The notes beneath the pieces were generated by a model, which was not told the DNA's origin, searched no databases, and saw only the letters and a program-made list of their open reading frames with translations. From Actinomadura fibrosa (GTDB lineage: Bacteria; Actinomycetota; Actinomycetes; Streptosporangiales; Streptosporangiaceae): DNA of 39,042 nt. Each line of letters opens with the position of its first letter. The first letter of the stretch is position 1. The stretch is from contig NZ_CAACUY010000069.1 of the NCBI RefSeq assembly GCF_900659615.1, positions 1 to 39,042 on the forward strand, written 5' to 3'. A program made the position numbers and the translations under genes. Shown here piece after piece: positions 23,583 through 31,513 of this stretch.

Positions 23583-24320
23583 ATGACCGGTCGATTCGAT
23601 CGTCTTTCGCTGAACCTGAAGAGCCTGACCGCCGAGGACAGGGCCGTCGGCGTCGCCGTCGGCGCGGTCCTGGCCGGCGCCATCGGGCTCAGCGTCTTCA
23701 ACCCCCTGCCGGGCGCCAGCGCGACCGCCGAGACCCCGGCGCAGGCCGCCGCCGCGCAGGGCACGTCGTCCGAGGGCGCCGTCTCGGCCACGGCCGAGGC
23801 GCGGCGCGAGGGCTTCCGGGTGGCCCCGCACCGGGTCAAGGCGTCCGAGGTCATCAAGATGGCGGAGTCCCAGATCGGCGTCCACGAGGGCGCCGGCGGG
23901 ATGACCAAGTACCACCGCTGGTACGTCTCGACCCCGCACGCCAAGGCCACCGCCAGCCGTGACGGCGGCCGGGTCGCCGAGTACAACGGCGCGAGCTGGT
24001 GCAACATGTTCGTGTCCTGGGTCGGCGCCCAGGTCGGCGCGCAGGGCATGGGCTGGGACGCCTACACCGTCCAGCACGCCACGTGGTTCAAGAAGAGCGG
24101 CAAGTGGGGCACCACGCCGAAGCCCGGCGCCGTCGTCTTCTTCGACTTCAAGGACGGCCGCAGCGGCGGCATCAGCGGTATCGAGCACGTCGGCTTCGTC
24201 AAGAAGGACAACGGCGACGGCACGATCACCACCGTCGAGGGCAACACCGGCAACGCCGTCAAGGAGAAGGTCCGCAAGGAGTCGCAGGTCGTCGGCTACG
24301 GCTACCCCGACTACCGCTGA
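23583..24320 (+). CDS. Secreted CHAP-domain peptidoglycan hydrolase
   Basis: A 245-residue protein from ATG 23583, with AAGGAGA at 23568-23574; an upstream in-frame ATG at 23559 falls within the riboswitch end. A hydrophobic segment (AVGVAVGAVLAGAIGLSVF, about residues 20-38) acts as signal or anchor, followed by an Ala/Thr/Glu-rich linker. The CHAP domain begins at SEVIKMAESQIGVHEG, with the catalytic Cys in ASWCNMFVSWV, the His in IEHVGFV, and VEGNTGN. It would cut peptidoglycan peptides or amide bonds outside the membrane. Control by the c-di-AMP riboswitch fits the known pattern for wall hydrolases and resuscitation factors. A strong terminator follows, so the gene is a single transcription unit. 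Confidence 0.9.
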   Translation: MTGRFDRLSLNLKSLTAEDRAVGVAVGAVLAGAIGLSVFNPLPGASATAETPAQAAAAQGTSSEGAVSATAEARREGFRVAPHRVKASEVIKMAESQIGVHEGAGGMTKYHRWYVSTPHAKATASRDGGRVAEYNGASWCNMFVSWVGAQVGAQGMGWDAYTVQHATWFKKSGKWGTTPKPGAVVFFDFKDGRSGGISGIEHVGFVKKDNGDGTITTVEGNTGNAVKEKVRKESQVVGYGYPDYR

Positions 24321-24363
24321 CGCTGGCACACCGGGCGGATCGCCCGGCCCCGATGGAGCGCCT

Positions 24364-24398
24364 CGGAAGGCGCCCGGCCGCACGCCGGGCGCCTTCCG
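24364..24398 (+). terminator. Terminator of the CHAP hydrolase gene
   Basis: A 15-bp perfect stem (24364-24378 with 24384-24398, arm CGGAAGGCGCCCGGC) has a 5-base loop and is followed by TGTTT. It lies 43 bases after the stop codon. Confidence 0.85.
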
Positions 24399-24521
24399 GT
24401 GTTTCTGGGGTATTCGGCGGTAATGCAAAGTCTTGACGACCTTTGATCGTGCTTGGACCTCCCCGCGGCGTTCCTGGAAAGGAATCCCGAACAGCCGGAA
24501 GTGGAGGGAGGGCCCACGCGG

Positions 24522-27440
24522 GTGCGCCCGGATGCCAGTGTCGTGGTCATCGCCTACAACGACGCGCGGCGGCTGCCGCGGGCCGTCGGCTCGGTGCTGG
24601 CCCAGTCGCTGGGCGGCGTCGAGACGGTGATCGTGGACGACGCGAGCACCGACGGCACCGGCGAGGTCGCCGACCGGCTCGCCGCGGCCCATCCGGGACG
24701 GGTCCGGGCGGTGCACCTGCCGTCCAACTCGGGCGGCTGCGGCCGTCCCCGCAACGCCGGGGTCGAGCGGTCGGACGGCCGGTACGTGATGTTCCTCGAC
24801 AGCGACGACGTGCTGGACCGGCATGCCTGCCTCAACCTGGTGTCCGCCGCCGGGGAGACGGGCGCGGACCTGGTGTCGGGCCTCTGCGAGCGGATCTTCC
24901 TGGACCGGCCCGAGGGCGCCAGGGACAGGATCAAGCCCTGGTACCCGTGGCTCTACAGGCGCAGCGCCGTGTACGGGTCGCTGCGGGAGCGGCCGGACCT
25001 GCTCTACGACACGCTCTCGACCAACAAGGCCTACCGCCGGGAGTTCCTGGAGGAGAACGGGCTCCGCTTCACCGAGCGGCTGCACTACGAGGACCTGCTG
25101 TTCAGCGCCGAGGCGTACCTGGCGTCCGGGCGGACCGCGCTGATCCCGCACCGCGTCTACCACTGGCTGGTGAGGGAGCGGGCGGTCGCGCCGTCGATCT
25201 CCAACCGGCGCGCCGAGCTGGCCAACTTCGCCGACCGGCTGGAGATCCACCGCCGCATCGACATGCTGTTCGCGCTGCGCGGCGCCTACGAGCTCCAGCG
25301 GGTCAAGGACGCCAAGTTCGTCAACCACGACCTGCTGCTCTACCTGCGCGAGCTGCGCGACCGCGATCCGGCCTACCGGGCGCGGTTCCTCGATCTCGCG
25401 GCCGGCTACCTGGCCGAGCTGGACCCGCGGGTGTTCGAGCGGGCCAATCCCATGCCGGCGATCGCGGCGTTCCTGGTCCGGGAGGGCGACCACGCGGGGG
25501 CGCTCGCGGCCGCCGAGTACGACCGCGGCAAGCGGCCCGAGCTGCGCGCCCCGCTGGTGGAGCGGGACGGCAGGATCTTCTGGGGCGGGCTCCCGCCCGC
25601 CGATTCGCCCGGTGGGCCCCTGGCGGTCAGGGCTCGCATCCCCCTTCCAGGAGGTGCCGGGCGGCGCGTCCTGGACGTGACCGACTTCGGCTTCCACCAG
25701 CGGCCCCTCAAGGAGATGCGGCCGGCCAACACGGTGACGCGGCTGGAGATGCGCGGCGGCGTCGTCCACATGGCCGGGCACGTGCTGAACCCGCTGGGCC
25801 GGGTGCCCGCGGGCGCCGCGCTGTCGGCCACGCTGGAGTTCTTCGACCGGCGCCGTCCGGGCCGCAAGCAGCGGGCGAAGGCGCGGATCGAGCACCGGGG
25901 CGGGCGCCTCGCCTGGCGGGCCGCGTTCGAGCCCCGGCGGCGGATCCGCCCCTTCGGGTTCGTCGATCCCGTGTGGGACGTGCGGCTCCGCGTCCGGGCC
26001 GGCGCCGAAGAGATGATCACCTGTCCCGGGGACGGCGCCGGGTCGCCGCCGCTGGCGGGGGTCGCCTTGCCGGTGCGGCCGCGGCTGACGCGGCTCGCGG
26101 GGGACCGGCTCCGCTCGTACGTCACGGAGGGCGGGCACCTCGCGTTCCTGCTGGAGGGCGGCCTGCCGTGGGGGCGCCCGGCCAGGGCCGCCGTGCTGCG
26201 GGCCGCCGGGACGCCGACGGGACGGGAGGCCTGGCGCCGGGTCAGGCGGCTGCACCGGTCCGCGCGGCACCTGCTGACGTCCCGGTCGACCAAGGCCCGG
26301 GTGTTCAACCGGGTGCTGAGCCGGCTGCCGGTCCGGGCGGGCCAGGTGGTGTTCGAGTGCCACCTCGGCGCCCGCTACGCCGACAACCCGAAGTACATCT
26401 ACCGGGAGCTGCGCCGCTCCGGCGGGCCCTTCCGCGCGGTGTGGTCGTACGCGTCGTCCCCGAAGGGGTTCCCGTCCGACGCCGTCCTGGTCAAGCGGGG
26501 CTCGTGGGCCTACTACCTGGCGCTGGCGCGGGCCCGGTTCTGGGTGGACAACCAGGGCTTCCCGGACGGGCTGCGCAAGCGGCGCGAGACGACCTACATC
26601 CAGACCTGGCACGGTTCGGCGTACAAGCGGATGGGCATCGACCAGCCGCGGCTCAAGTGCGGGCCGGAGGCCGAGCGGGCGCGGCTCCAGCGGATGGTGG
26701 ACCGCTTCGACTGCTTCCTGGTGCGGTCCGAGCACGACGTCGCGACGCTGGTGCGGGGGCTCGGCGTCCGCTCGGAGCTGCTCGCGGCGGGCTACCCGCG
26801 CAACGACCCGCTGGTCGGCGGGCTGGACGGCGACCCGGAGCTGGCGGCCGAGGTGGCCGAGCTGCGCCGCTCCCTCGGGCTCGGCGACGGGCGGCGGGCG
26901 GTGCTGTACGCGCCGACGTTCCGCACCGGGCCCGGCGGACGGCCGGTCCGCCGGATGGACCCGCCCATCGACCCGGCGGTGTTCGCCCGGGAGCTGGGCG
27001 ACGAGATGGTGTTGCTCGTCCGGCCCCACTACCTGTGCACGACCAGGCTGCCGCCGTCGGCGCGCGCCGTCATGCGCGACGTCGGCGCCGTGCCCGACGT
27101 GACCCCGCTGCTGCTCCTCGCGGACGCGCTGGTCACCGACCATTCGTCGATCATGTTCGACTACGCGCTGCTGGACCGGCCGATCGTCCTGCACCTGCCG
27201 GACGAGCCCACCCTCGGCGCCGGCTACTTCGACCTGGAGCGGCACGCCCCCGGGCCGATCACCAGGACCGAGGAGGAGCTCGTCGCCGCGCTAGCGGGCC
27301 TGGACGCCGCGGGCGCCGCGCACGCCGGGCGCCGCCGGGCGTTCGCGCGGCGGTTCGGCGAGCACGACCGCGGGACGGCCGCCCGGACGGTCGTCGAACG
27401 CTACTTCTCCGGAGGGGGGCGACGTGGCGGCACCGCGTGA
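24522..27440 (+). CDS. GT2 glycosyltransferase fused to CDP-glycerol transferase
   Basis: GTG 24522 is chosen because GGAGGGAGG (24504-24512) sits 9 bases before it; the frame is open back to TTG 24453. The protein has about 972 residues. Residues 1-330 are a GT2 glycosyltransferase (SVVVIAYNDARRLPRAVGSV, VIVDDASTDGT, YVMFLDSDDVL, HYEDLLFSAEA). A beta-rich linker of about 250 residues follows. The last 390 residues are a TagF/TagB-like CDP-glycerol glycerophosphotransferase (ARFWVDNQGFPD, YIQTWHGSAYKRMG, LYAPTFRTG, VTDHSSIMFDYALLDRPIV). It probably builds a teichoic-acid-type or phosphate-linked surface polymer at the inner face of the membrane. It overlaps the following GT4 gene by 17 bases, so the two act together. 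Confidence 0.85.
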   Translation: MRPDASVVVIAYNDARRLPRAVGSVLAQSLGGVETVIVDDASTDGTGEVADRLAAAHPGRVRAVHLPSNSGGCGRPRNAGVERSDGRYVMFLDSDDVLDRHACLNLVSAAGETGADLVSGLCERIFLDRPEGARDRIKPWYPWLYRRSAVYGSLRERPDLLYDTLSTNKAYRREFLEENGLRFTERLHYEDLLFSAEAYLASGRTALIPHRVYHWLVRERAVAPSISNRRAELANFADRLEIHRRIDMLFALRGAYELQRVKDAKFVNHDLLLYLRELRDRDPAYRARFLDLAAGYLAELDPRVFERANPMPAIAAFLVREGDHAGALAAAEYDRGKRPELRAPLVERDGRIFWGGLPPADSPGGPLAVRARIPLPGGAGRRVLDVTDFGFHQRPLKEMRPANTVTRLEMRGGVVHMAGHVLNPLGRVPAGAALSATLEFFDRRRPGRKQRAKARIEHRGGRLAWRAAFEPRRRIRPFGFVDPVWDVRLRVRAGAEEMITCPGDGAGSPPLAGVALPVRPRLTRLAGDRLRSYVTEGGHLAFLLEGGLPWGRPARAAVLRAAGTPTGREAWRRVRRLHRSARHLLTSRSTKARVFNRVLSRLPVRAGQVVFECHLGARYADNPKYIYRELRRSGGPFRAVWSYASSPKGFPSDAVLVKRGSWAYYLALARARFWVDNQGFPDGLRKRRETTYIQTWHGSAYKRMGIDQPRLKCGPEAERARLQRMVDRFDCFLVRSEHDVATLVRGLGVRSELLAAGYPRNDPLVGGLDGDPELAAEVAELRRSLGLGDGRRAVLYAPTFRTGPGGRPVRRMDPPIDPAVFARELGDEMVLLVRPHYLCTTRLPPSARAVMRDVGAVPDVTPLLLLADALVTDHSSIMFDYALLDRPIVLHLPDEPTLGAGYFDLERHAPGPITRTEEELVAALAGLDAAGAAHAGRRRAFARRFGEHDRGTAARTVVERYFSGGGRRGGTA

Positions 27441-28716
27441 CGTCTTCATCGTCTGCAACAACGTCGACGACATGGGGGGCCTCCAGCGCTGGGCGCACCA
27501 CATGGCGCGGCTGCTGGCCGCCCGGGGCGACCGGGTCGTCCTCGTCGGCGTCACCCGCGGGACCGACCGGCACGACCACCACCGGGACGGCTCGTACGCC
27601 GTCGAGGTGCTCCACCGGGAGTGGCGCCTGCCCGTGCTCGCCTGGCGGCCGGAGACGCCGCGGCACCGCCTCGACCTGCCGGCGCGCGTCCGCGACCTGC
27701 GGCGGTCCGCGGCGCAGCGGCGCGGTGCCGCGCGCCTGTCGGAGCTGTTCGCCGCCGCCCGCCCCGGCGCGGTGGTGATCGTCGCGCAGGTGTGGGCGAT
27801 GGAGTGGGTGCGGCTCGCCGACACCCGCGGGCTGCGCGTGGTGGGGATGAGCCACGAGTCGTACGCGGCGACGCGCCGGTCGTCCCGCTACCGGCGGGTC
27901 AAGGAGCTGTACGCGGACGTGGACCGGCTGCTCCTCCTCACTGCCGAGGACGCCGACGCCTGGGCCCGCGACGGCATGAGCAACGCCGACCACGTCCCGA
28001 ACGCGCTGCACGTCCGGCCGAAGGTCCACCCCACGCTCGACCTGCCGGTCGTCGCCTGCGTCGGGCGCCTGTCCTACGAGAAGGGCGTCGATCTGCTGCT
28101 GGAGGCCTGGGAGCGGGCGGTCGCGGGGCGTCCCGGCTGGCGCCTGCACGTCTACGGCGCCGGGCCGCAGGAGGATGAGCTGTGCGCTGCGGCGGCCACG
28201 GCCGGGCTGGCGGACTCGGTCGAGTTCCGCGGCGTGGTGGACGACGTGGAGGACGCGCTGGTCGAGGCGTCGGTGTTCGCGCTTCCGTCCCGGGCCGAGG
28301 GCTTCCCCATGTCGGTGTTGGAGGCGATGGCCTACGGGCTGCCGTCCGTGGCGTTCGACTGCGCGCCGGGCGTCCGGGCCCTCATCGAGGACGGGCGGGA
28401 CGGGCTGCTCGTCCCGCCCGGCGACACCGCCGCGTTCGCCGCCGCGCTCGGACGCCTGATGGACGACCGGGACCTGCGCCGGTCCCTCGGGCGCGAGGCC
28501 CGCGCGTCGGTCGAGCGGTTCCGGCCGGAGACGGTGCTGGCGCGCTGGGACCGGCTGTTCGACCTGCTCCACAGCACCCTGCCGGCGCGGGACGAGGCCG
28601 TCCCGGAGGAGGCGGTGCCGGGTCAGGCGCCCCTCGGCCGTGCGGGGGAAGGGGCGTTGCCCGTCCCGGAGGGAGCGGTGGTGTCGGGTCCCGCGCTGGA
28701 GGGTGATTCTTTCTAA
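27424..28716 (+). CDS. GT4-family glycosyltransferase
   Basis: A 430-residue protein from GTG 27424 behind GGAGGGG, overlapping the preceding gene. The N-terminal Rossmann domain has the GT4 start NNVDDMGGLQRWAHHMARLLAARG. The C-terminal domain has VACVGRLSYEKGVDLLLEAW, LHVYGAGPQEDEL, VEFRGVVDDVEDAL and SRAEGFPMSVLEAMAYGLPSVAFD, which is the sugar-nucleotide-binding EX7E region. It would add sugars to the polymer made with the upstream fused transferase. The last 40 residues are a disordered Pro/Ala/Glu-rich tail. Its stop is only 23 bases from the next start, and the operator of the steroid operon lies in that gap. Confidence 0.85.
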   Translation: MAAPRDVFIVCNNVDDMGGLQRWAHHMARLLAARGDRVVLVGVTRGTDRHDHHRDGSYAVEVLHREWRLPVLAWRPETPRHRLDLPARVRDLRRSAAQRRGAARLSELFAAARPGAVVIVAQVWAMEWVRLADTRGLRVVGMSHESYAATRRSSRYRRVKELYADVDRLLLLTAEDADAWARDGMSNADHVPNALHVRPKVHPTLDLPVVACVGRLSYEKGVDLLLEAWERAVAGRPGWRLHVYGAGPQEDELCAAAATAGLADSVEFRGVVDDVEDALVEASVFALPSRAEGFPMSVLEAMAYGLPSVAFDCAPGVRALIEDGRDGLLVPPGDTAAFAAALGRLMDDRDLRRSLGREARASVERFRPETVLARWDRLFDLLHSTLPARDEAVPEEAVPGQAPLGRAGEGALPVPEGAVVSGPALEGDSF

Positions 28717-28728
28717 CAACCGTTTGGT
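28715..28728 (+). promoter_or_regulatory. Putative KstR2 operator before fadE30
   Basis: The 14 bases AACAACCGTTTGGT fit the published KstR2 palindrome AnCAAGnnCTTGnT at 8 of its 10 fixed positions, failing only at the inner G/C pair. They are the centre of a wider 18-base imperfect palindrome (28713-28730). The site lies 11 bases before the GTG of the first operon gene, and a KstR2-like repressor is encoded two genes downstream, so self-regulation is likely. Confidence 0.6.
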
Positions 28729-28739
28729 AGAGTGCGGGC

Positions 28740-30029
28740 GTGGACGAGTACGAGGCCCCCGCGGACCGGGCGTTCCGCGCCGAGGTCCGCGACTGGCTGG
28801 AGACCGCCCTGTCGGGCGACTTCGCGCACGCCCGCGGGCTCGGCGGGCCGGGCCGCGAGCACGAGGCGTTCCCCGAGCGGCTGGCCTGGGAGCGCCACAT
28901 GGCCGCCGGGGGGTGGACGTGCCTCGGCTGGCCCGAGGAGCACGGCGGGCGCGGCGCCACCGTCGCGCAGCAGGTGATCTTCAACGAGGAGTACGCGCTC
29001 GCGAACGCCCCCGCCCGGGTCGGGCACATCGGCGAGAACCTGCTCGGCCCGACGATCCTCGCGTTCGGGACGGACGCGCAGCGCGCCCGCTTCCTGCCGC
29101 CGATCGCGGCGGTCGAGGAGCTGTGGTGCCAGGGCTACTCCGAGCCCGACGCGGGCTCCGACCTCGCGAACGTGCAGACGCGGGCGGCGCTCGACGGCGG
29201 GGACTGGGTGATCGACGGCCAGAAGGTGTGGACGTCGCTGGCCGTCGAGGCCGACTGGTGCTTCGCGGTCTGCCGCACCGAGCCCGGCTCGTCCCGCCAC
29301 CGCGGCCTGTCGTACCTGCTGGTCCCGATGCGGCAGCCGGGCGTGGACATCCGGCCGATCGTCCAGCTCACCGGCACGTCCGAGTTCAACGAGGTGTTCT
29401 TCGACGGCGCCCGGACGGACGCGGCGAACATCGTCGGCGCGCCCGGCGACGGCTGGAGGATCGCGATGGCGACGCTCGGGTTCGAGCGGGGCGTGGCGAC
29501 GCTCGGCCAGCAGGTCGGGTTCCGCCGGGAGCTGGACGGGGTGGTCGAGCTGGCCCGCCGCACCGGCGCGATCGACGACCCGCTGCTGCGCGACCGGCTC
29601 GTCCGCGCGCACATGGGCCTGGAGATCATGCGGCTGAACGCGACGCGGACGATGGCGGGCGTCGAGGCCGGGGCGCCGGGCCCCGAGTCGTCGATCTCCA
29701 AGCTCGTCTGGGGCACCTGGCACCGCGAGCTCGGCGAGCTGGCCATGGACGTCCTCGGCGCCGCCGGGACGGTCGCGGACGGCGCGCCCTACGAGCTGAA
29801 CGACTGGCAGCGGCTGTTCCTGTTCTCCCGCGCCGACACGATCTACGCAGGGTCGAACGAGATCCAGCGCAACATCATCGCCGAGCGCGTCCTCGGCCTG
29901 CCCCGCGACCCGGCCCCGGCCGCGTCCGCCCCGACCGCGTCCACGTCGAGCGCGTCCACTTCGAGTGCGTCCACGTCGAGCGCGTCCACTTCGAGTGCGT
30001 CCACTTCGAGCAGGGAGGCCCGCGGATGA
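28740..30029 (+). CDS. fadE30: Acyl-CoA dehydrogenase, FadE30-like
   Basis: A 429-residue protein from GTG 28740. It closely follows my memory of M. tuberculosis FadE30 (Rv3560c): GGPGREHEAF, TCLGWPEEHGGRG, ELWCQGYSEPDAGSDLA, WVIDGQKVWTSLA, GTSEFNEVFFD, WHRELGELAMDVLGAAG, and YAGSNEIQRNIIAERVLGLPR at the end of the fold. It is an FAD enzyme that dehydrogenates a CoA thioester during breakdown of the steroid C and D rings (HIP pathway). A 40-residue extension after the family's normal end carries five copies of a Ser/Thr-rich pentapeptide, coded by a perfect 15-base tandem repeat. The stop overlaps the ipdF start by 4 bases. Confidence 0.9.
   Translation: MDEYEAPADRAFRAEVRDWLETALSGDFAHARGLGGPGREHEAFPERLAWERHMAAGGWTCLGWPEEHGGRGATVAQQVIFNEEYALANAPARVGHIGENLLGPTILAFGTDAQRARFLPPIAAVEELWCQGYSEPDAGSDLANVQTRAALDGGDWVIDGQKVWTSLAVEADWCFAVCRTEPGSSRHRGLSYLLVPMRQPGVDIRPIVQLTGTSEFNEVFFDGARTDAANIVGAPGDGWRIAMATLGFERGVATLGQQVGFRRELDGVVELARRTGAIDDPLLRDRLVRAHMGLEIMRLNATRTMAGVEAGAPGPESSISKLVWGTWHRELGELAMDVLGAAGTVADGAPYELNDWQRLFLFSRADTIYAGSNEIQRNIIAERVLGLPRDPAPAASAPTASTSSASTSSASTSSASTSSASTSSREARG
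29937..30011 (+). repeat. Five 15-base tandem repeats in the fadE30 tail
   Basis: Units start at 29937, 29952, 29967, 29982 and 29997 and read GCGTCCAC[G/T]TCGAG[C/T]. Each encodes the pentapeptide ASTSS, giving a low-complexity Ser/Thr tail outside the catalytic fold. In-frame units mean copy number can change without breaking the gene. Confidence 0.95.
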
Positions 30030-30811
30030 CCGCCGCCCCGCCCCCGTACGTCCCCGGGCACGGCCTGCTGCGGGACCGCGCCGTCGTGATCACCGCGGCG
30101 GCCGGTGCCGGGATCGGCGGCGCCGTCGCGCGCCGCTGCCTGGAGGAGGGCGCCCGCGTCGTGGTCTCGGACGCGCACGAGCGGCGGCTCGCCGCGTCCG
30201 CGGCGGAGCTGGAGAAGGAGTTCGGCGCCGACCGGGTCGGGTCGCTGCCCTGCGACGTCACCGCCGAGGACCAGGTCCAGGCGCTGTACGCGCACGCGCT
30301 GGAGCGGTTCGGGCGGATCGACGTCGCGGTCAACAACGCCGGGCTCGGCGGGACCGCGGACCTCGCCGACATGGCCGACGAGCAGTGGAGCCGCGTCCTC
30401 GACGTCACGCTGAACGGCACGATGCGCTGCACCCGCGCCGCCCTGCGGATCATGCGGGACCAGGGCGCGGGCGTGATCGTCAACAACGCCTCGGTGATCG
30501 GCTGGCGGGCGCAGAAGGGCCAGTCCCACTACGCCGCCGCGAAGGCAGGGGTCATGGCGCTCACCCGCTGCGCCGCGCTGGAGGCCGCGGACTTCGGCGT
30601 CCGCGTCAACGCGGTGTCGCCGTCCCTCGCCATGCACCCGCACCTCGTCAAGGTGACCTCGGAGGACCTGCTGGAGGAGCTGACGCGCCGGGAGGCGTTC
30701 GGACGCTACGCGGAGCCGTGGGAGGTGGCCAACGTTATCGTCTTCCTGGCCAGCGACTACTCCTCGTACATGACGGGCGAGGTCGTCGCTGTGTCGTCCC
30801 AGCATCCCTAG
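30026..30811 (+). CDS. ipdF: SDR dehydrogenase, IpdF-like
   Basis: A 261-residue protein from ATG 30026, overlapping fadE30 by 4 bases. It has the SDR cofactor loop (VVITAAAGAGIGGAVARR), CDVTAEDQVQ, VNNAGLGG and the catalytic NNASVIG ... YAAAK, then VNAVSPSLAMHPHL and a final SSYMTGEVVAVSSQHP. The order and sequence match M. tuberculosis Rv3559c, IpdF, which oxidises a 5-hydroxy group on the HIP side chain or ring remnant as a CoA ester. The catalytic Ser, Tyr and Lys are all present. It is in the middle of the conserved fadE30-ipdF-kstR2-fadA6 order. Confidence 0.85.
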   Translation: MTAAPPPYVPGHGLLRDRAVVITAAAGAGIGGAVARRCLEEGARVVVSDAHERRLAASAAELEKEFGADRVGSLPCDVTAEDQVQALYAHALERFGRIDVAVNNAGLGGTADLADMADEQWSRVLDVTLNGTMRCTRAALRIMRDQGAGVIVNNASVIGWRAQKGQSHYAAAKAGVMALTRCAALEAADFGVRVNAVSPSLAMHPHLVKVTSEDLLEELTRREAFGRYAEPWEVANVIVFLASDYSSYMTGEVVAVSSQHP

Positions 30812-30838
30812 CGCCCTCCCAGCACCCCGAGGAAACCG

Positions 30839-31456
30839 ATGAGTCCACGACGGCGCGACGCCGAGGGCACCGCCACCGCCCGCGCGCAGCGGCGGGCCGA
30901 GTTGCTCGCCACCGCGGCGGAGGTGTTCGCCTCCCAGGGCTACGCCGCCACCACCGTCCGGAAGGTGGCCGACGCCGCCGGGATCCTCGGCGGCAGCCTG
31001 TACTACCACTTCGACTCCAAGGAGTCGATGGCCGACGAGATCCTCTCGACCTTCCTGAACGAGATGTGGGCCGCCTACGACCGCGTCCTCGCCGCGGGGC
31101 TCGGCGCGCGGGAGACCCTGGAGGCCATCGTCGTGGAGTCGTTCCGCTCCATCGACCGGCACCGCCCCGCGGTCGTGCTCTACCAGAACGAGTCCAAGCA
31201 CCTTGCGAACTCCGAGCGCTTCCGCTACCTCCTCGACTCGCACCGGCGGTTCGAGGAGATGTGGATGGCGCTGCTCGCCCGGGGCGTCCGGGAGGGCGCC
31301 TTCCGCGCCGACCTCGACCGGACGCTCGTCTACCGCTTCATCCGCGACACCGTCTGGGTCGCGGCGAACTGGTACCAGCCCGGCGGGCGGCTGCCCGCCG
31401 ACGATATCGCCAAGCAGTACCTCGCCATGGTCCTGGAGGGCATCCAGGCGAGCTGA
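30839..31456 (+). CDS. kstR2: TetR-family repressor, KstR2-like
   Basis: A 205-residue protein from ATG 30839. The N-terminal HTH reads RRAELLATAAEVFASQGYAATTVRKVADAAGILGGSLYYHFDSKESMADEIL. The ligand domain keeps stretches I recall from KstR2 (Rv3557c): VVLYQNESKHLANSERF, LVYRFIRDTVWVAANWYQPGG and QYLAMVLEGI. KstR2 represses the steroid ring-degradation regulon until HIP-CoA binds. Here it lies inside the operon it probably controls, 27 bases after ipdF and 57 bases before fadA6, and a near-consensus site stands before fadE30. Confidence 0.88.
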   Translation: MSPRRRDAEGTATARAQRRAELLATAAEVFASQGYAATTVRKVADAAGILGGSLYYHFDSKESMADEILSTFLNEMWAAYDRVLAAGLGARETLEAIVVESFRSIDRHRPAVVLYQNESKHLANSERFRYLLDSHRRFEEMWMALLARGVREGAFRADLDRTLVYRFIRDTVWVAANWYQPGGRLPADDIAKQYLAMVLEGIQAS

Positions 31457-31513
31457 CCTCTAGCCCCCCGCGCACCGACCCCCGCGAAGCCGACCCCCGC
31501 AGAGGAGACCCCC

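Noticed and set aside
23538..27245. 1235-codon minus-strand frame across the CHAP and glycosyltransferase genes
   Set aside because: It overlaps two well-supported plus-strand genes and the riboswitch, and its sequence is Pro/Arg/Gln/His-rich shadow with no domains.
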